Shown here piece after piece: positions 50,347-58,139 of a DNA stretch of 64,000 bases; position 1 is the stretch's first letter, and each line of letters starts with the position of its first letter. Both the position numbers and the translations under genes were made by a program. Under the pieces are notes generated by a model. The model did no database searches. It worked only from the letters and a program-made list of their open reading frames with translations, and had not been told where the DNA came from. Origin of the DNA: Desulforapulum autotrophicum HRM2 (GTDB lineage Bacteria; Desulfobacterota; Desulfobacteria; Desulfobacterales; Desulfobacteraceae); NCBI RefSeq assembly GCF_000020365.1, contig NC_012108.1:5030001-5094000 (forward strand), written 5' to 3'.

Positions 50347-50727
50347 TTATGATTTAGAATTACGACCGTTTTTTCTTTGTTTACAGCTCAATTCTTCACA
50401 AGCAATTGCCAGGATCTCTTTCAATGTTTCCAAATCCTGCTCAAACTGCTTTGACCCTTCAACCCTTTCCTTTACCCACTCAAACAGGGGGAGCAAAAAC
50501 GGATTTTCCCTGTTTAAACAAAAATATATCCATCGTCCCTGTTTACGATTCTTTAATACACCCGCATTTACCATGAGGCTTAAATGTCTGGAGGCTGTGG
50601 CTCCTGCAACGTTTAAAAGTTCGGTTATCTGGCAGGCGCACAATTCGTTGTGGACCATCAAGGCGCTGAAGACCCGGAGTCGGTTTTTGTCAGACAGTGA
50701 TTTGAGTATTAAAAGCGTTCTATCCAT
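50347..50727 (-). CDS. arsR: ArsR family transcriptional repressor
   Basis: A 126-residue winged-helix repressor. The HTH runs from Lys-Asn-Arg-Leu-Arg-Val-Phe to Ala-Ser-Arg-His-Leu-Ser-Leu-Met (about 15-55). The metal site should be Cys-Ala-Cys in the Glu-Leu-Cys-Ala-Cys-Gln-Ile segment (about 29-33), matching ArsR-type As(III) sensing. It leads the operon and has a palindromic operator 32-47 bases upstream (50759-50774), consistent with autoregulation. Confidence 0.9.
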   Translation of the reverse strand: MDRTLLILKSLSDKNRLRVFSALMVHNELCACQITELLNVAGATASRHLSLMVNAGVLKNRKQGRWIYFCLNRENPFLLPLFEWVKERVEGSKQFEQDLETLKEILAIACEELSCKQRKNGRNSKS

Positions 50728-50758
50728 ATCTTCCCTATTGTTTTATAATTAGCCAAAC

Positions 50759-50774
50759 AACTAAATGTTTAGTT
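50759..50774. promoter_or_regulatory. Probable ArsR operator
   Basis: AACTAAATGTTTAGTT consists of two seven-base arms that are exact complements, separated by TG. It lies just before the arsR start and in front of the divergent GGDEF gene, and the half-site matches the general AT-rich form of ArsR operators. Binding is inferred. Confidence 0.55.
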
Positions 50775-50958
50775 TAAATTTATTCTTTTGTCAAGACAGA
50801 GGATGTAAAAATCCTACCCAGGGATCATTTTTTGTTCCTGTCACCCTTTTTCAAGGTGTGATGAAAGAAATTGACGTAATGGATCGTATTCTGCCATTAT
50901 TAATCATTTTTGACAGGTCACTTGTGTGTCATATTGATGTTTTATGGAGAGAAACATT

Positions 50959-52305
50959 ATGGAAAACCCAACAGGAATGATGACGACAATTGGCGTCTTG
51001 TTGCTTAATATCGGGTTATATTCTATTTTTCCGTTGTATTTTACGACAATGACCTCCCGCCTGCGCACGCCGGCATTCTACATGTATATCAGCATTGTAC
51101 TCGTTGTGGGTGGACTTGCTGGCGCTATCTACTCATTTCCCCTCTCTGAAACCCTTCATATCTCGGGTGGCAATCTGGCCTATGGCGCCTTTATGATGAG
51201 CACAGTAATGCTGATCATTATTGAGCGTGATGTCAGCACCTTCCGAAATATAATTCAGCTGGTGGTTCAGGTGGATATCTTTGTGTTTGCAGGGTTTAAT
51301 TTCCTGGCATGGTTACTTGATTCCAAGCTCGTTTTGAACACTGTTCACATTCCCTCAGCTATTTTTAATGTTTCACTGTGGGTTCTCATTATTGGAGGGG
51401 TGTTGATCCTGGGTGAGATCCTGGTCCTTTTGCTGATCTTTCTGCAGGTCCGCAGGTTAATTTCAAACATCTCCGCACTCGCCTTCATCTATACGTTTGC
51501 ATTTATTTTGATTCTATGTGCAGATGGCGTGCTCTTTCCCATTCTGGCCTTTGGACTCAGTCCAGAACTTGTCAGTATCATTTTTGGCAATGTCTCAGGA
51601 AAGGCCATTATGGCCGCCTGCTACAGTGTTCCAATGCTGGGGTTTTATCTGATCTTTCGAAAGAAATTTATCCGTTTTCTTGATACGCCGCTGCCAATGA
51701 ATGAGTTGATCAAGGCTCCCCGGAAAAAATTGTTAGAAACATTATATCACTATGAAATTCGGGATCAACAATTCCAGCGAGACAAACAGGAACTCATGGA
51801 AATTTCAGAACGAGATGAACTGACCACCCTTGCGAACAGGCGCAAGTTTGACCAAACATTTCAGACAGAATGGTCCCGGTGCCAGCGAGAAGAACAATTT
51901 TTGACCCTTGTGATTGGTGACATTGATTTTTTCAAACAGTACAACGATACATATGGGCATAATCAAGGGGATATCTGCCTGAAAAAAATAGCGGCCCTAT
52001 GGGGAAACATCTTCAACAGGCCATCAGATCTTGCCGCACGAATTGGTGGTGAAGAGTTTACCATTCTTTTACCCAATACATCTCCAGAACTGGCATTATC
52101 AAGCCTTCATCATTTTCTGACCACTTTGAAGGAACAGCCGATCCCCCATCATACGTCATCCATCGCTTCCCACGTCACGCTGAGCATTGGTTTAGCAGGC
52201 TGTATTCCACAAAAAGACACATCTCCAGAAGCGCTGTTCATTCTCGCAGATCAACGGTTATATGCGGCCAAACAGGGTGGGCGAAATCGAATTGTCGCTG
52301 AATGA
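50959..52305 (+). CDS. Membrane-anchored diguanylate cyclase (GGDEF)
   Basis: A 448-residue protein. ATG 50959 is preferred over 50944 because GGAGAG lies eight bases upstream. About seven or eight hydrophobic segments occupy residues 1-235, a multi-span input module I do not assign. A linker and a GGDEF domain (about 280-448) follow, with Arg-Asp-Glu-Leu-Thr-Thr-Leu-Ala-Asn-Arg-Arg, Asp-Ile-Asp-Phe-Phe-Lys and an active Gly-Gly-Glu-Glu-Phe. An I-site-like Arg-Pro-Ser-Asp lies five residues before it, so product inhibition is expected. It lies alone, divergent from arsR. Confidence 0.88.
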   Translation: MENPTGMMTTIGVLLLNIGLYSIFPLYFTTMTSRLRTPAFYMYISIVLVVGGLAGAIYSFPLSETLHISGGNLAYGAFMMSTVMLIIIERDVSTFRNIIQLVVQVDIFVFAGFNFLAWLLDSKLVLNTVHIPSAIFNVSLWVLIIGGVLILGEILVLLLIFLQVRRLISNISALAFIYTFAFILILCADGVLFPILAFGLSPELVSIIFGNVSGKAIMAACYSVPMLGFYLIFRKKFIRFLDTPLPMNELIKAPRKKLLETLYHYEIRDQQFQRDKQELMEISERDELTTLANRRKFDQTFQTEWSRCQREEQFLTLVIGDIDFFKQYNDTYGHNQGDICLKKIAALWGNIFNRPSDLAARIGGEEFTILLPNTSPELALSSLHHFLTTLKEQPIPHHTSSIASHVTLSIGLAGCIPQKDTSPEALFILADQRLYAAKQGGRNRIVAE

Positions 52306-52393
52306 TCGCCAAACAGATTCAACAGGATTATGATGCCCCATGTATGGCTGTTTCGATTCCAGGCCCTTGATTTGATTGATATTTCTGAGCCAT

Positions 52394-53161
52394 TTATTTA
52401 ATGCCCAGCCGAATACATGAATCCAGCCGGATGGTTTCACCGTTTAAAATCGGATTTTCAATAATATGTTTCGCCAGAAGCGCAAATTCAGCAGGTCTGG
52501 CCAGACGCTTGGGAAAAGGAATGTCGGCAATGATGGATTGTTTTACCTCTTTCGAAAGGCCTGCCAGCATGGGTGTTTCAAACAGCCCCGGCGCAATGGT
52601 CATAACCCGGATACCATAGGATGCAAACTCACGGGCAATGGGAAGAGTCATCCCCACAATGCCACCTTTGGATGCACTGTAGGCCGCCTGTCCGATTTGT
52701 CCTTCAAAGGCGGCAATGGATGCGGTATTGATAATAACCCCTTTTTCACCGTCCGGGTTCGGACCGTTGTCTATCATCTTTTCCGCGGTAAGACGAAGCA
52801 CATTCATTGTCCCCACAAGATTCACCTGGAGAACTTTGTTGAACAGCTCAAGGGGCATGGGGCCTTTTTTGGAAAGCACCCTGGCAGGGGTGCCGATACC
52901 GGCACAGTTAATGGTGAAATGAATTTTTCCAAAAGCCCCAATGGTTTTTGCAATGGCTGCTTTCACACTATTTTCATCGGAAACATCTGTCTTACAGAAA
53001 ATAATCGAATCTCCCGATTCCGATGCTGCTTTGCGGCCCCTTGTTTCATCAAAATCAAAAATGGCAACCCCTGCGCCATTGGCTGACAATTCACGAACAC
53101 ATGCCTCTCCAAGTCCAGAGGCTCCCCCGGTCACAACGGCTGTACATCCTTTAATATTCAT
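52394..53161 (-). CDS. Short-chain dehydrogenase/reductase (3-hydroxyacyl-CoA dehydrogenase type)
   Basis: A 255-residue SDR. The nucleotide motif is Thr-Gly-Gly-Ala-Ser-Gly-Leu-Gly (about 11-18), the Asn-Cys-Ala-Gly motif follows at about 89, and the catalytic Ser and Tyr-x-x-x-Lys are in Ala-Ser-Ile-Ala and Tyr-Ser-Ala-Ser-Lys-Gly-Gly. The sequence resembles HSD10-type 3-hydroxyacyl-CoA dehydrogenases. It is the last gene of the acyl-CoA operon, two bases from the acyl-CoA dehydrogenase gene. It would oxidise the 3-hydroxyacyl-CoA intermediate, although an enoyl-CoA hydratase is missing from the operon. Confidence 0.88.
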   Translation of the reverse strand: MNIKGCTAVVTGGASGLGEACVRELSANGAGVAIFDFDETRGRKAASESGDSIIFCKTDVSDENSVKAAIAKTIGAFGKIHFTINCAGIGTPARVLSKKGPMPLELFNKVLQVNLVGTMNVLRLTAEKMIDNGPNPDGEKGVIINTASIAAFEGQIGQAAYSASKGGIVGMTLPIAREFASYGIRVMTIAPGLFETPMLAGLSKEVKQSIIADIPFPKRLARPAEFALLAKHIIENPILNGETIRLDSCIRLGIK

Positions 53162-53163
53162 AA

Positions 53164-54309
53164 TTATATTTCCTTTTTCCCCCTTAGGTGTCTGCTGATA
53201 ATAAGTCTTTGTACCTCTGAGGTGCCCTCCACGATTTGAAGCAGCTTAACGCTTTTGTAAATGCGCGACACGGGTGAGTCTTCCATATACCCGTAGCCAC
53301 CATGGATCTGGACGGCATCACTTGCAACCTTTTCCGCCATTTCACTTGCATAAAGTTTGGCACAGGTGGCCTCAAAGGTATGTTTTTTCCCATGATCCTT
53401 GAGCCAGGCAGCTTTAAGGTACTCGTTCCTGGCAAGCTCTATGGCCACCGCCATATCCACCAGTTTAAACTGAATGCTCTGGAATTCAAAAATAGACTTA
53501 CCGAATTGTTTTCGGCCCATGGCATAACGCAGGGATTCATCAAGACAAGCCTGGGCAGCACCCACGGCCACGGCGGCGATGCTTATTCTTCCGGTTTCCA
53601 ATACGGCCAGGTGCTGGGAAAAACCATGTTTGGGATCGCCCAGCAGGTTCTCTTTGGGAATGGTGCAGTCTTTTAGAATGACCTCATGGGTTGCCGACCC
53701 CCGCCATGCCATTTTCTCATATTTTGTTCCCAGCTTAAAACCCGGCGTTTCTTTTGGTACAATAAATGTGGCGATGTCACCACCTTCAAGCCTGGCGGCC
53801 ACCAGTAGAACCGATGCATTTTCCAGCCCGATGTTGGTAATAAACTGTTTGGTCCCGTTAAGCACCCATTCATCGCCTTTACTGACAGCCTCGGTGATCA
53901 ATGCACCGGCATCGGAACCTGCATCGGGTTCGGTTAAACCAAAGGCTCCTATTTCATGGCCCCGGGCAATGGGAACCAGCCATTTTTGTTTTTGTTCTTC
54001 AGTGCCAAATTCCAGCAACTCCTGCCCCACAACACTTGTGGTGACATCAAGCAGAGCGCCCAGGGTAATATCTGCCCTGGATATCTCTTCAATACAAAGA
54101 TGCATACTGACCCAGTCACTGCCCATGCCCCCGTATGCTTCGGGGAATGGAATCCCCATCAATCCCAGTTCCGCCATCTTTGCCATGGTCTCATAGGGGT
54201 ATTTACCGGTTTTTTCAAGCTCTTCCGCCTGGGGTGCAATTTCTTTTTTTGCAAAATGATGCACCTCTTTTTGAATCATTTTCTGTTCTTTGGTAAGATT
54301 GAAATACAT
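53164..54309 (-). CDS. Acyl-CoA dehydrogenase
   Basis: A 381-residue FAD enzyme that introduces the alpha-beta double bond into an acyl-CoA. It has Phe-Gly-Leu-Thr-Glu-Pro-Asp-Ala-Gly-Ser-Asp-Ala-Gly (about 127-139), the Gly-Gly-Tyr-Gly-Tyr segment and Gln-Ile-Val-Glu-Gly-Thr-Ser-Glu-Val-Gln with the catalytic glutamate near 365. The chain-length preference cannot be read. It sits between the SDR and the DUF35 gene. Confidence 0.92.
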   Translation of the reverse strand: MYFNLTKEQKMIQKEVHHFAKKEIAPQAEELEKTGKYPYETMAKMAELGLMGIPFPEAYGGMGSDWVSMHLCIEEISRADITLGALLDVTTSVVGQELLEFGTEEQKQKWLVPIARGHEIGAFGLTEPDAGSDAGALITEAVSKGDEWVLNGTKQFITNIGLENASVLLVAARLEGGDIATFIVPKETPGFKLGTKYEKMAWRGSATHEVILKDCTIPKENLLGDPKHGFSQHLAVLETGRISIAAVAVGAAQACLDESLRYAMGRKQFGKSIFEFQSIQFKLVDMAVAIELARNEYLKAAWLKDHGKKHTFEATCAKLYASEMAEKVASDAVQIHGGYGYMEDSPVSRIYKSVKLLQIVEGTSEVQRLIISRHLRGKKEI

Positions 54310-54370
54310 CTTTTTTCTCCATATGAACTATCAGAAATAATTATGTAAAACGGGATCAGGTCTCGCTTGT

Positions 54371-54781
54371 TTAATCCAGACGATAAAAGACCGGACGGGC
54401 AGCCGAACCATTGGAATACCTGTCTCCGGGAAACACACGATTTCCCATTCTGACCCGTTTCCCAATCATATCCAGGCTTGCCTCTTCAGGATTTATGGCG
54501 GACAGTTCACCCATGATCCAGGGGCCTTCTTCCAGTTCGACCAGAACAATCACATAGGGAACTTCATTTTCCCTGTTTTCAGCCGCGATATAAATGGTGG
54601 TGTATGTTTGAATCGTTCCAGTGCCGCCAAGTTCGGTTATTTCAAGATCAAAGGAAGAACATTCTTGGCAGGTCATCTGGGGTGGACAGGTTATTTTTTG
54701 GCACTGTCTGCACTTCAAACCCAGAAGGATATTTTTTTTCAATGCACTATTGTATCGTTCAAACGGTAAGGGATATTCCAT
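54371..54781 (-). CDS. DUF35 Zn-ribbon/OB-fold protein
   Basis: A 136-residue protein. A zinc ribbon is visible as Leu-Lys-Cys-Arg-Gln-Cys and Met-Thr-Cys-Gln-Glu-Cys (about 23-41), followed by an OB-fold with Leu-Glu-Glu-Gly-Pro-Trp-Ile-Met-Gly. DUF35 proteins form obligate complexes with thiolases, as BbsA does with BbsB in benzylsuccinate degradation and as in archaeal HMG-CoA pathways, presumably to channel acyl-CoA. Its ATG overlaps the thiolase stop by one base, and a complex with that thiolase is therefore the best inference. Confidence 0.88.
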   Translation of the reverse strand: MEYPLPFERYNSALKKNILLGLKCRQCQKITCPPQMTCQECSSFDLEITELGGTGTIQTYTTIYIAAENRENEVPYVIVLVELEEGPWIMGELSAINPEEASLDMIGKRVRMGNRVFPGDRYSNGSAARPVFYRLD

Positions 54782-55962
54782 TATTCTCTTTCCTTTTTTA
54801 AAATAAGATTGCAGAGGATGCCATCTCCACCCAGGGTATCCACCAGTCCCACCCTGGCCCCTTCCACCTGCCTTTCCTGCCCCACAAGATCCCCCCGGAG
54901 CTGCTTTACGATTTCCACCGTCTGGGATGCCCCTGTCGCCCCGATGGGATGTCCCTTTGACTTGAGTCCCCCTGAAATATTAATGGGAATTTTACCCCCG
55001 ATCCGGGTTTCCTCTTTTTCCCACAGCTGGCCGCCTTTTCCAAATTCGGCAAATCCCAGACCTTCGGCGGCGATGATGCTGGCAATGCTGAAGCAATCGT
55101 GGAGTTCACACACATCAATGTCTTGGGGGCCGACCCCGGCCATGTCATATGCCTGTTTTACGGAAATCTCCCTGGCTTTTAACCGGGGAATATCTTTGTA
55201 CTGACAGCTTAACATACCCGAAGATGCCTGCCCCACCCCGGCAATATAGATGGGAGTGTCACAAAGGGCCCTGGCCTTTTCTTCCGATGCAATAACAAGT
55301 GCTGCAGCACCATCGGAAAAGGGACAGCAATCAAGCAAGGTCAATGGAGATGCAACCATAAATGCCTTTTCCACCTGATCCACGGTGATCTCTTTTTTGA
55401 ATTGGGCATGGGGATTCTTGACCCCATAGCTGTGGGACTGCACTGAAACCAGGGACATTTGATTCCGAAGTCTTTCAAAGGGGATATTGTATTTTTTTGC
55501 ATATAAATTTGCCAGAAGTCCAAAGAATCCGGGAAAGGTAAGACCTGCCGGGAATTCATACCGGGCATCGGTTCCCATGGCAAAGGTCCGGGTGGCAAGG
55601 GCCGTTCCCATGGCCGTGGCCTTTTCCGTTCCACCCACAAGGACAATATCGTAAAAGCCCGATGCCACCCACATATAAGCGTCACGTATGGCCACTGTGG
55701 CAGACGAACAGGCCGCTTCAAACCGGGTGGCCGGGATATGACGACATCCCAGGGAATCGGCGATATACGACTGAATCATAATCTGCCCTTCAGAAAAATC
55801 ACTTAGCCCATTACCGCAATATAACGCCTGAATATCCTTTGGTTGCACATTGGCTTCAACCATGGCTTCCGTTGCAGCTTCACAAAAAAGCTCCAGCCCT
55901 GTCTTGGGGGAATTAAACCCGAAATCCGTGTGTCCTGTGCCTATAATGGCTACTTTTCTCAT
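54781..55962 (-). CDS. SCP2-type acetyl-CoA acyltransferase (thiolase)
   Basis: A 393-residue thiolase of the SCPx/archaeal type. The nucleophilic cysteine sits in Glu-Ala-Ala-Cys-Ser-Ser-Ala-Thr-Val-Ala (about 82-91). The His in Glu-Leu-His-Asp-Cys-Phe-Ser and Lys-Gly-His-Pro-Ile-Gly-Ala-Thr-Gly are the other active-site blocks; the second catalytic cysteine of classical thiolases is not obvious, as usual for this type. The Leu-Gly-Gly-Asp-Gly-Ile tail is intact. It probably cleaves 3-ketoacyl-CoA together with the DUF35 protein encoded next. Confidence 0.88.
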   Translation of the reverse strand: MRKVAIIGTGHTDFGFNSPKTGLELFCEAATEAMVEANVQPKDIQALYCGNGLSDFSEGQIMIQSYIADSLGCRHIPATRFEAACSSATVAIRDAYMWVASGFYDIVLVGGTEKATAMGTALATRTFAMGTDARYEFPAGLTFPGFFGLLANLYAKKYNIPFERLRNQMSLVSVQSHSYGVKNPHAQFKKEITVDQVEKAFMVASPLTLLDCCPFSDGAAALVIASEEKARALCDTPIYIAGVGQASSGMLSCQYKDIPRLKAREISVKQAYDMAGVGPQDIDVCELHDCFSIASIIAAEGLGFAEFGKGGQLWEKEETRIGGKIPINISGGLKSKGHPIGATGASQTVEIVKQLRGDLVGQERQVEGARVGLVDTLGGDGILCNLILKKERE

Positions 55963-56000
55963 GCTTTTTCTCCATCTTAAAAACCATAAAAACGTGCTGC

Positions 56001-57688
56001 TTATTGTTTGCAGGAAATTAGATCACTGTTCTCCTGTTTGCTATAAAAGTTTCCATATTCTTTTCTAATGTCTTTTTTGGAAAACTTTCCCACACTGGTT
56101 TTGGGGATCCCATCAACAAAAAGGATTCTGTCCGGAAGCTGCCATTTGGCAAATTTAGGCATTATAAAATTCAATATATCTTCTTCCATGACCTTTTCTC
56201 CCGTTTTGGCGAGGACCACCAGGGCCAAGGGACGTTCTTCCCATTTCGGATGTGGAATCCCCGCCACAGAGGCTTCCACAACATTGGGATGGGCCATAAT
56301 GGCGTTTTCAAGATCAATGGAGGAGATCCACTCCCCTCCGCTTTTAATCACATCCTTAAACCTGTCGGTAACTTTGAGATAGCCATACTTATCAACGGTT
56401 AACGCATCCCCGCTTTTCCAATAACCATCCTCGGTGAATGCGTCTTTACTGCGTTCATCATTGTAATAGCTTGCCGTAATCCAAGGTCCCCTGTAATGAC
56501 CCTCACCAACACTTTCGCCATCCCTTGGAACCTCTTTTCCGGTTGCATCCAATATTTTCCAGCTAACAAAGGGAACCGGGCAACCCTGTTTCAATCTTAA
56601 TGTCCATTTCTCTTCTTCTGACAGATGGGAAAGGGTTGGTTTAAGAAAATTCAAACTGACGATGGGGGTGGTTTCCGTTGCACCATAGGCGTGGATAATA
56701 TCGGCTCCCATCTCTGCATAATCCTTCATCACAGAAACCGGTGGGGCAGTTGCCCCTGAAAGCATGCGCAGATTATTAAAATGCGGCTTATCTTTTAACG
56801 TTTTTATATAATGGAGCATGGGCATAAAAATTGCCGGAGCACCGCAGGTCATGGTTACTTTTTCAGAAATGAGCAAATCCACCAGCGGTTGTGTCTCTTC
56901 AGCACTGTAACGGCCGGAAAACACAAGTTTTGCTCCGGTTAATGCCGCACAAAAGAAAACCCCCCAGCCATGGCAATGAAACATCGGCACAATCTGATGA
57001 GGACATCACTTGAATTAATACTGCACAGGGTGGAAAGGCAAAGGGTGTGCAGACAAATGGTCCGGTGGGAATAATACACTGCTTTGGGTTTACCTGTGGT
57101 GCCGGATGTGTATGCACCGCTATATGCCGAACATTCGTTGATCATGGGCCAGTCATAATGTGAAGATTCCGATTCAAGAAGCGTTTCATAATCATGGATA
57201 GGGGAAAGGTTACTCCTGATTTCATTCTGTTTCTCATCATTTAATATGATATATTGCCTGATTTTACCCAAATCGTTGTGGATGGATTCAATAAAAGGAA
57301 TCATACTTTCACTGACACAAATTACGGTTGCTCCGGCATGGTTGATCACATAGGCCCTGTCCTCATTTGAAATACGGGGATTAACCTGCAACAGCACAGC
57401 ACCTATTCCGGAAACGGCAAGGTAGAGTTCAAAAAATCTGTGTGTATTCCATTCCATTACCCCAACCCGATCTCCCGTTTTCACCCCGAGTCTCTTTAGG
57501 GCATTTGCCAGTTTGCCGACCCTTGCATAAGCCTGCTCATAATTATAACGCATCAGCGTTCCATCAAGATTTCTGGAGATCACTTCCACTTCTGGAAACG
57601 TGGTGGCCGCATAACGAATGAATTCATTGGTATTTAACTGATAATCATCACCAAATGTAGACGGGAACCCATCAATCATTTTAATCAT
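56001..57688 (-). pseudogene. AMP-forming acyl-CoA ligase, frameshifted
   Basis: Two frames, 57688-56939 and 56990-56001, make one fatty-acid-type CoA ligase of about 560 residues. The N part has Tyr-Thr-Ser-Gly-Thr-Thr-Gly-Lys-Pro-Lys (ATP loop), the C part Tyr-Gly-Ala-Thr-Glu-Thr-Thr-Pro and Gly-Glu-Trp-Ile-Ser-Ser-Ile-Asp-Leu-Glu. The frames meet around 56985-57003: the N frame runs on past the point where Val-Pro-Met-Phe-His-Cys-His-Gly-Trp begins in the other frame. One indel there explains it. The rest of the operon looks intact, so this may be a sequencing error or a recent mutation. It would activate the acid that the operon degrades. Confidence 0.8.
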
Positions 57689-57810
57689 TGTTTAATTCTC
57701 CTGCCTGTTTTCGGGCTTGCAAAACCATCACCCACTCCGGCATCCACAGAATGGCTCTGATAATTATCAAACCCAGCATTGACACCACAAATCTGAACTT
57801 TGATTATATT

Positions 57811-57828
57811 TAGCAATGCCTGTGCCAC
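57811..57828 (-). promoter_or_regulatory. Sigma-54 promoter of the acyl-CoA operon
   Basis: The minus strand reads TGGCAC, five bases (AGGCA), then TTGCTA: the -24 GG and -12 GC elements with exact spacing. It lies about 125 bases before the ligase start and 310 bases downstream of the sigma-54 activator gene, so the two clearly go together. Between them, three GGACAG copies in the 57910-57955 region may be part of the activator binding site. Confidence 0.85.
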
Positions 57829-57996
57829 ATATTAATAATGTTTAAATTCAGCGTCTTAGGTGTTTTCCAGAAAAAAAGATATGTCCTCCATGTTTTAAAA
57901 GTGTGAGCTAAACAGGACAGCTGTAATCTATAAAGGACAGATCAAGGACAGTCAAAAAGGATGTCTAACGAGGAATGTTTTTAATTGGTTTTTGAA

Positions 57997-58104
57997 CGAA
58001 AACTCACCCATCTGCGGCGTTGCTGCAAAATTCTGCAATCCTCACGTACAGCAGTACGCTCCGGTTTCAGAATTTTTTGCGCCTTGCATATGGGCAACTT
58101 TTCG
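57997..58104. repeat. Long palindromic chromosomal repeat
   Basis: Arms of about 50 bases fold back around CGTAC/GTACG near 58045: the outer ends CGAAAA and TTTTCG, then CCCAT/ATGGG, then matching tracts with AAAATTCTG/CAGAATTTT. Some bulges are present. The sequence is of a type seen repeatedly in delta-proteobacterial genomes as long inverted repeats between genes. It lies downstream of the sigma-54 activator gene, where it could stop transcription, and upstream of the sigma-54 promoter. Only one copy is in this window. Confidence 0.7.
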
Positions 58105-58139
58105 CCCAAACACGGGTTTTCGGTCAGGCACTAATTGGC

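Noticed and set aside
56939-57010. A selenocysteine (UGA) codon explaining the interrupted ligase
   Set aside because: The two parts lie in different reading frames, so a recoded stop cannot join them.
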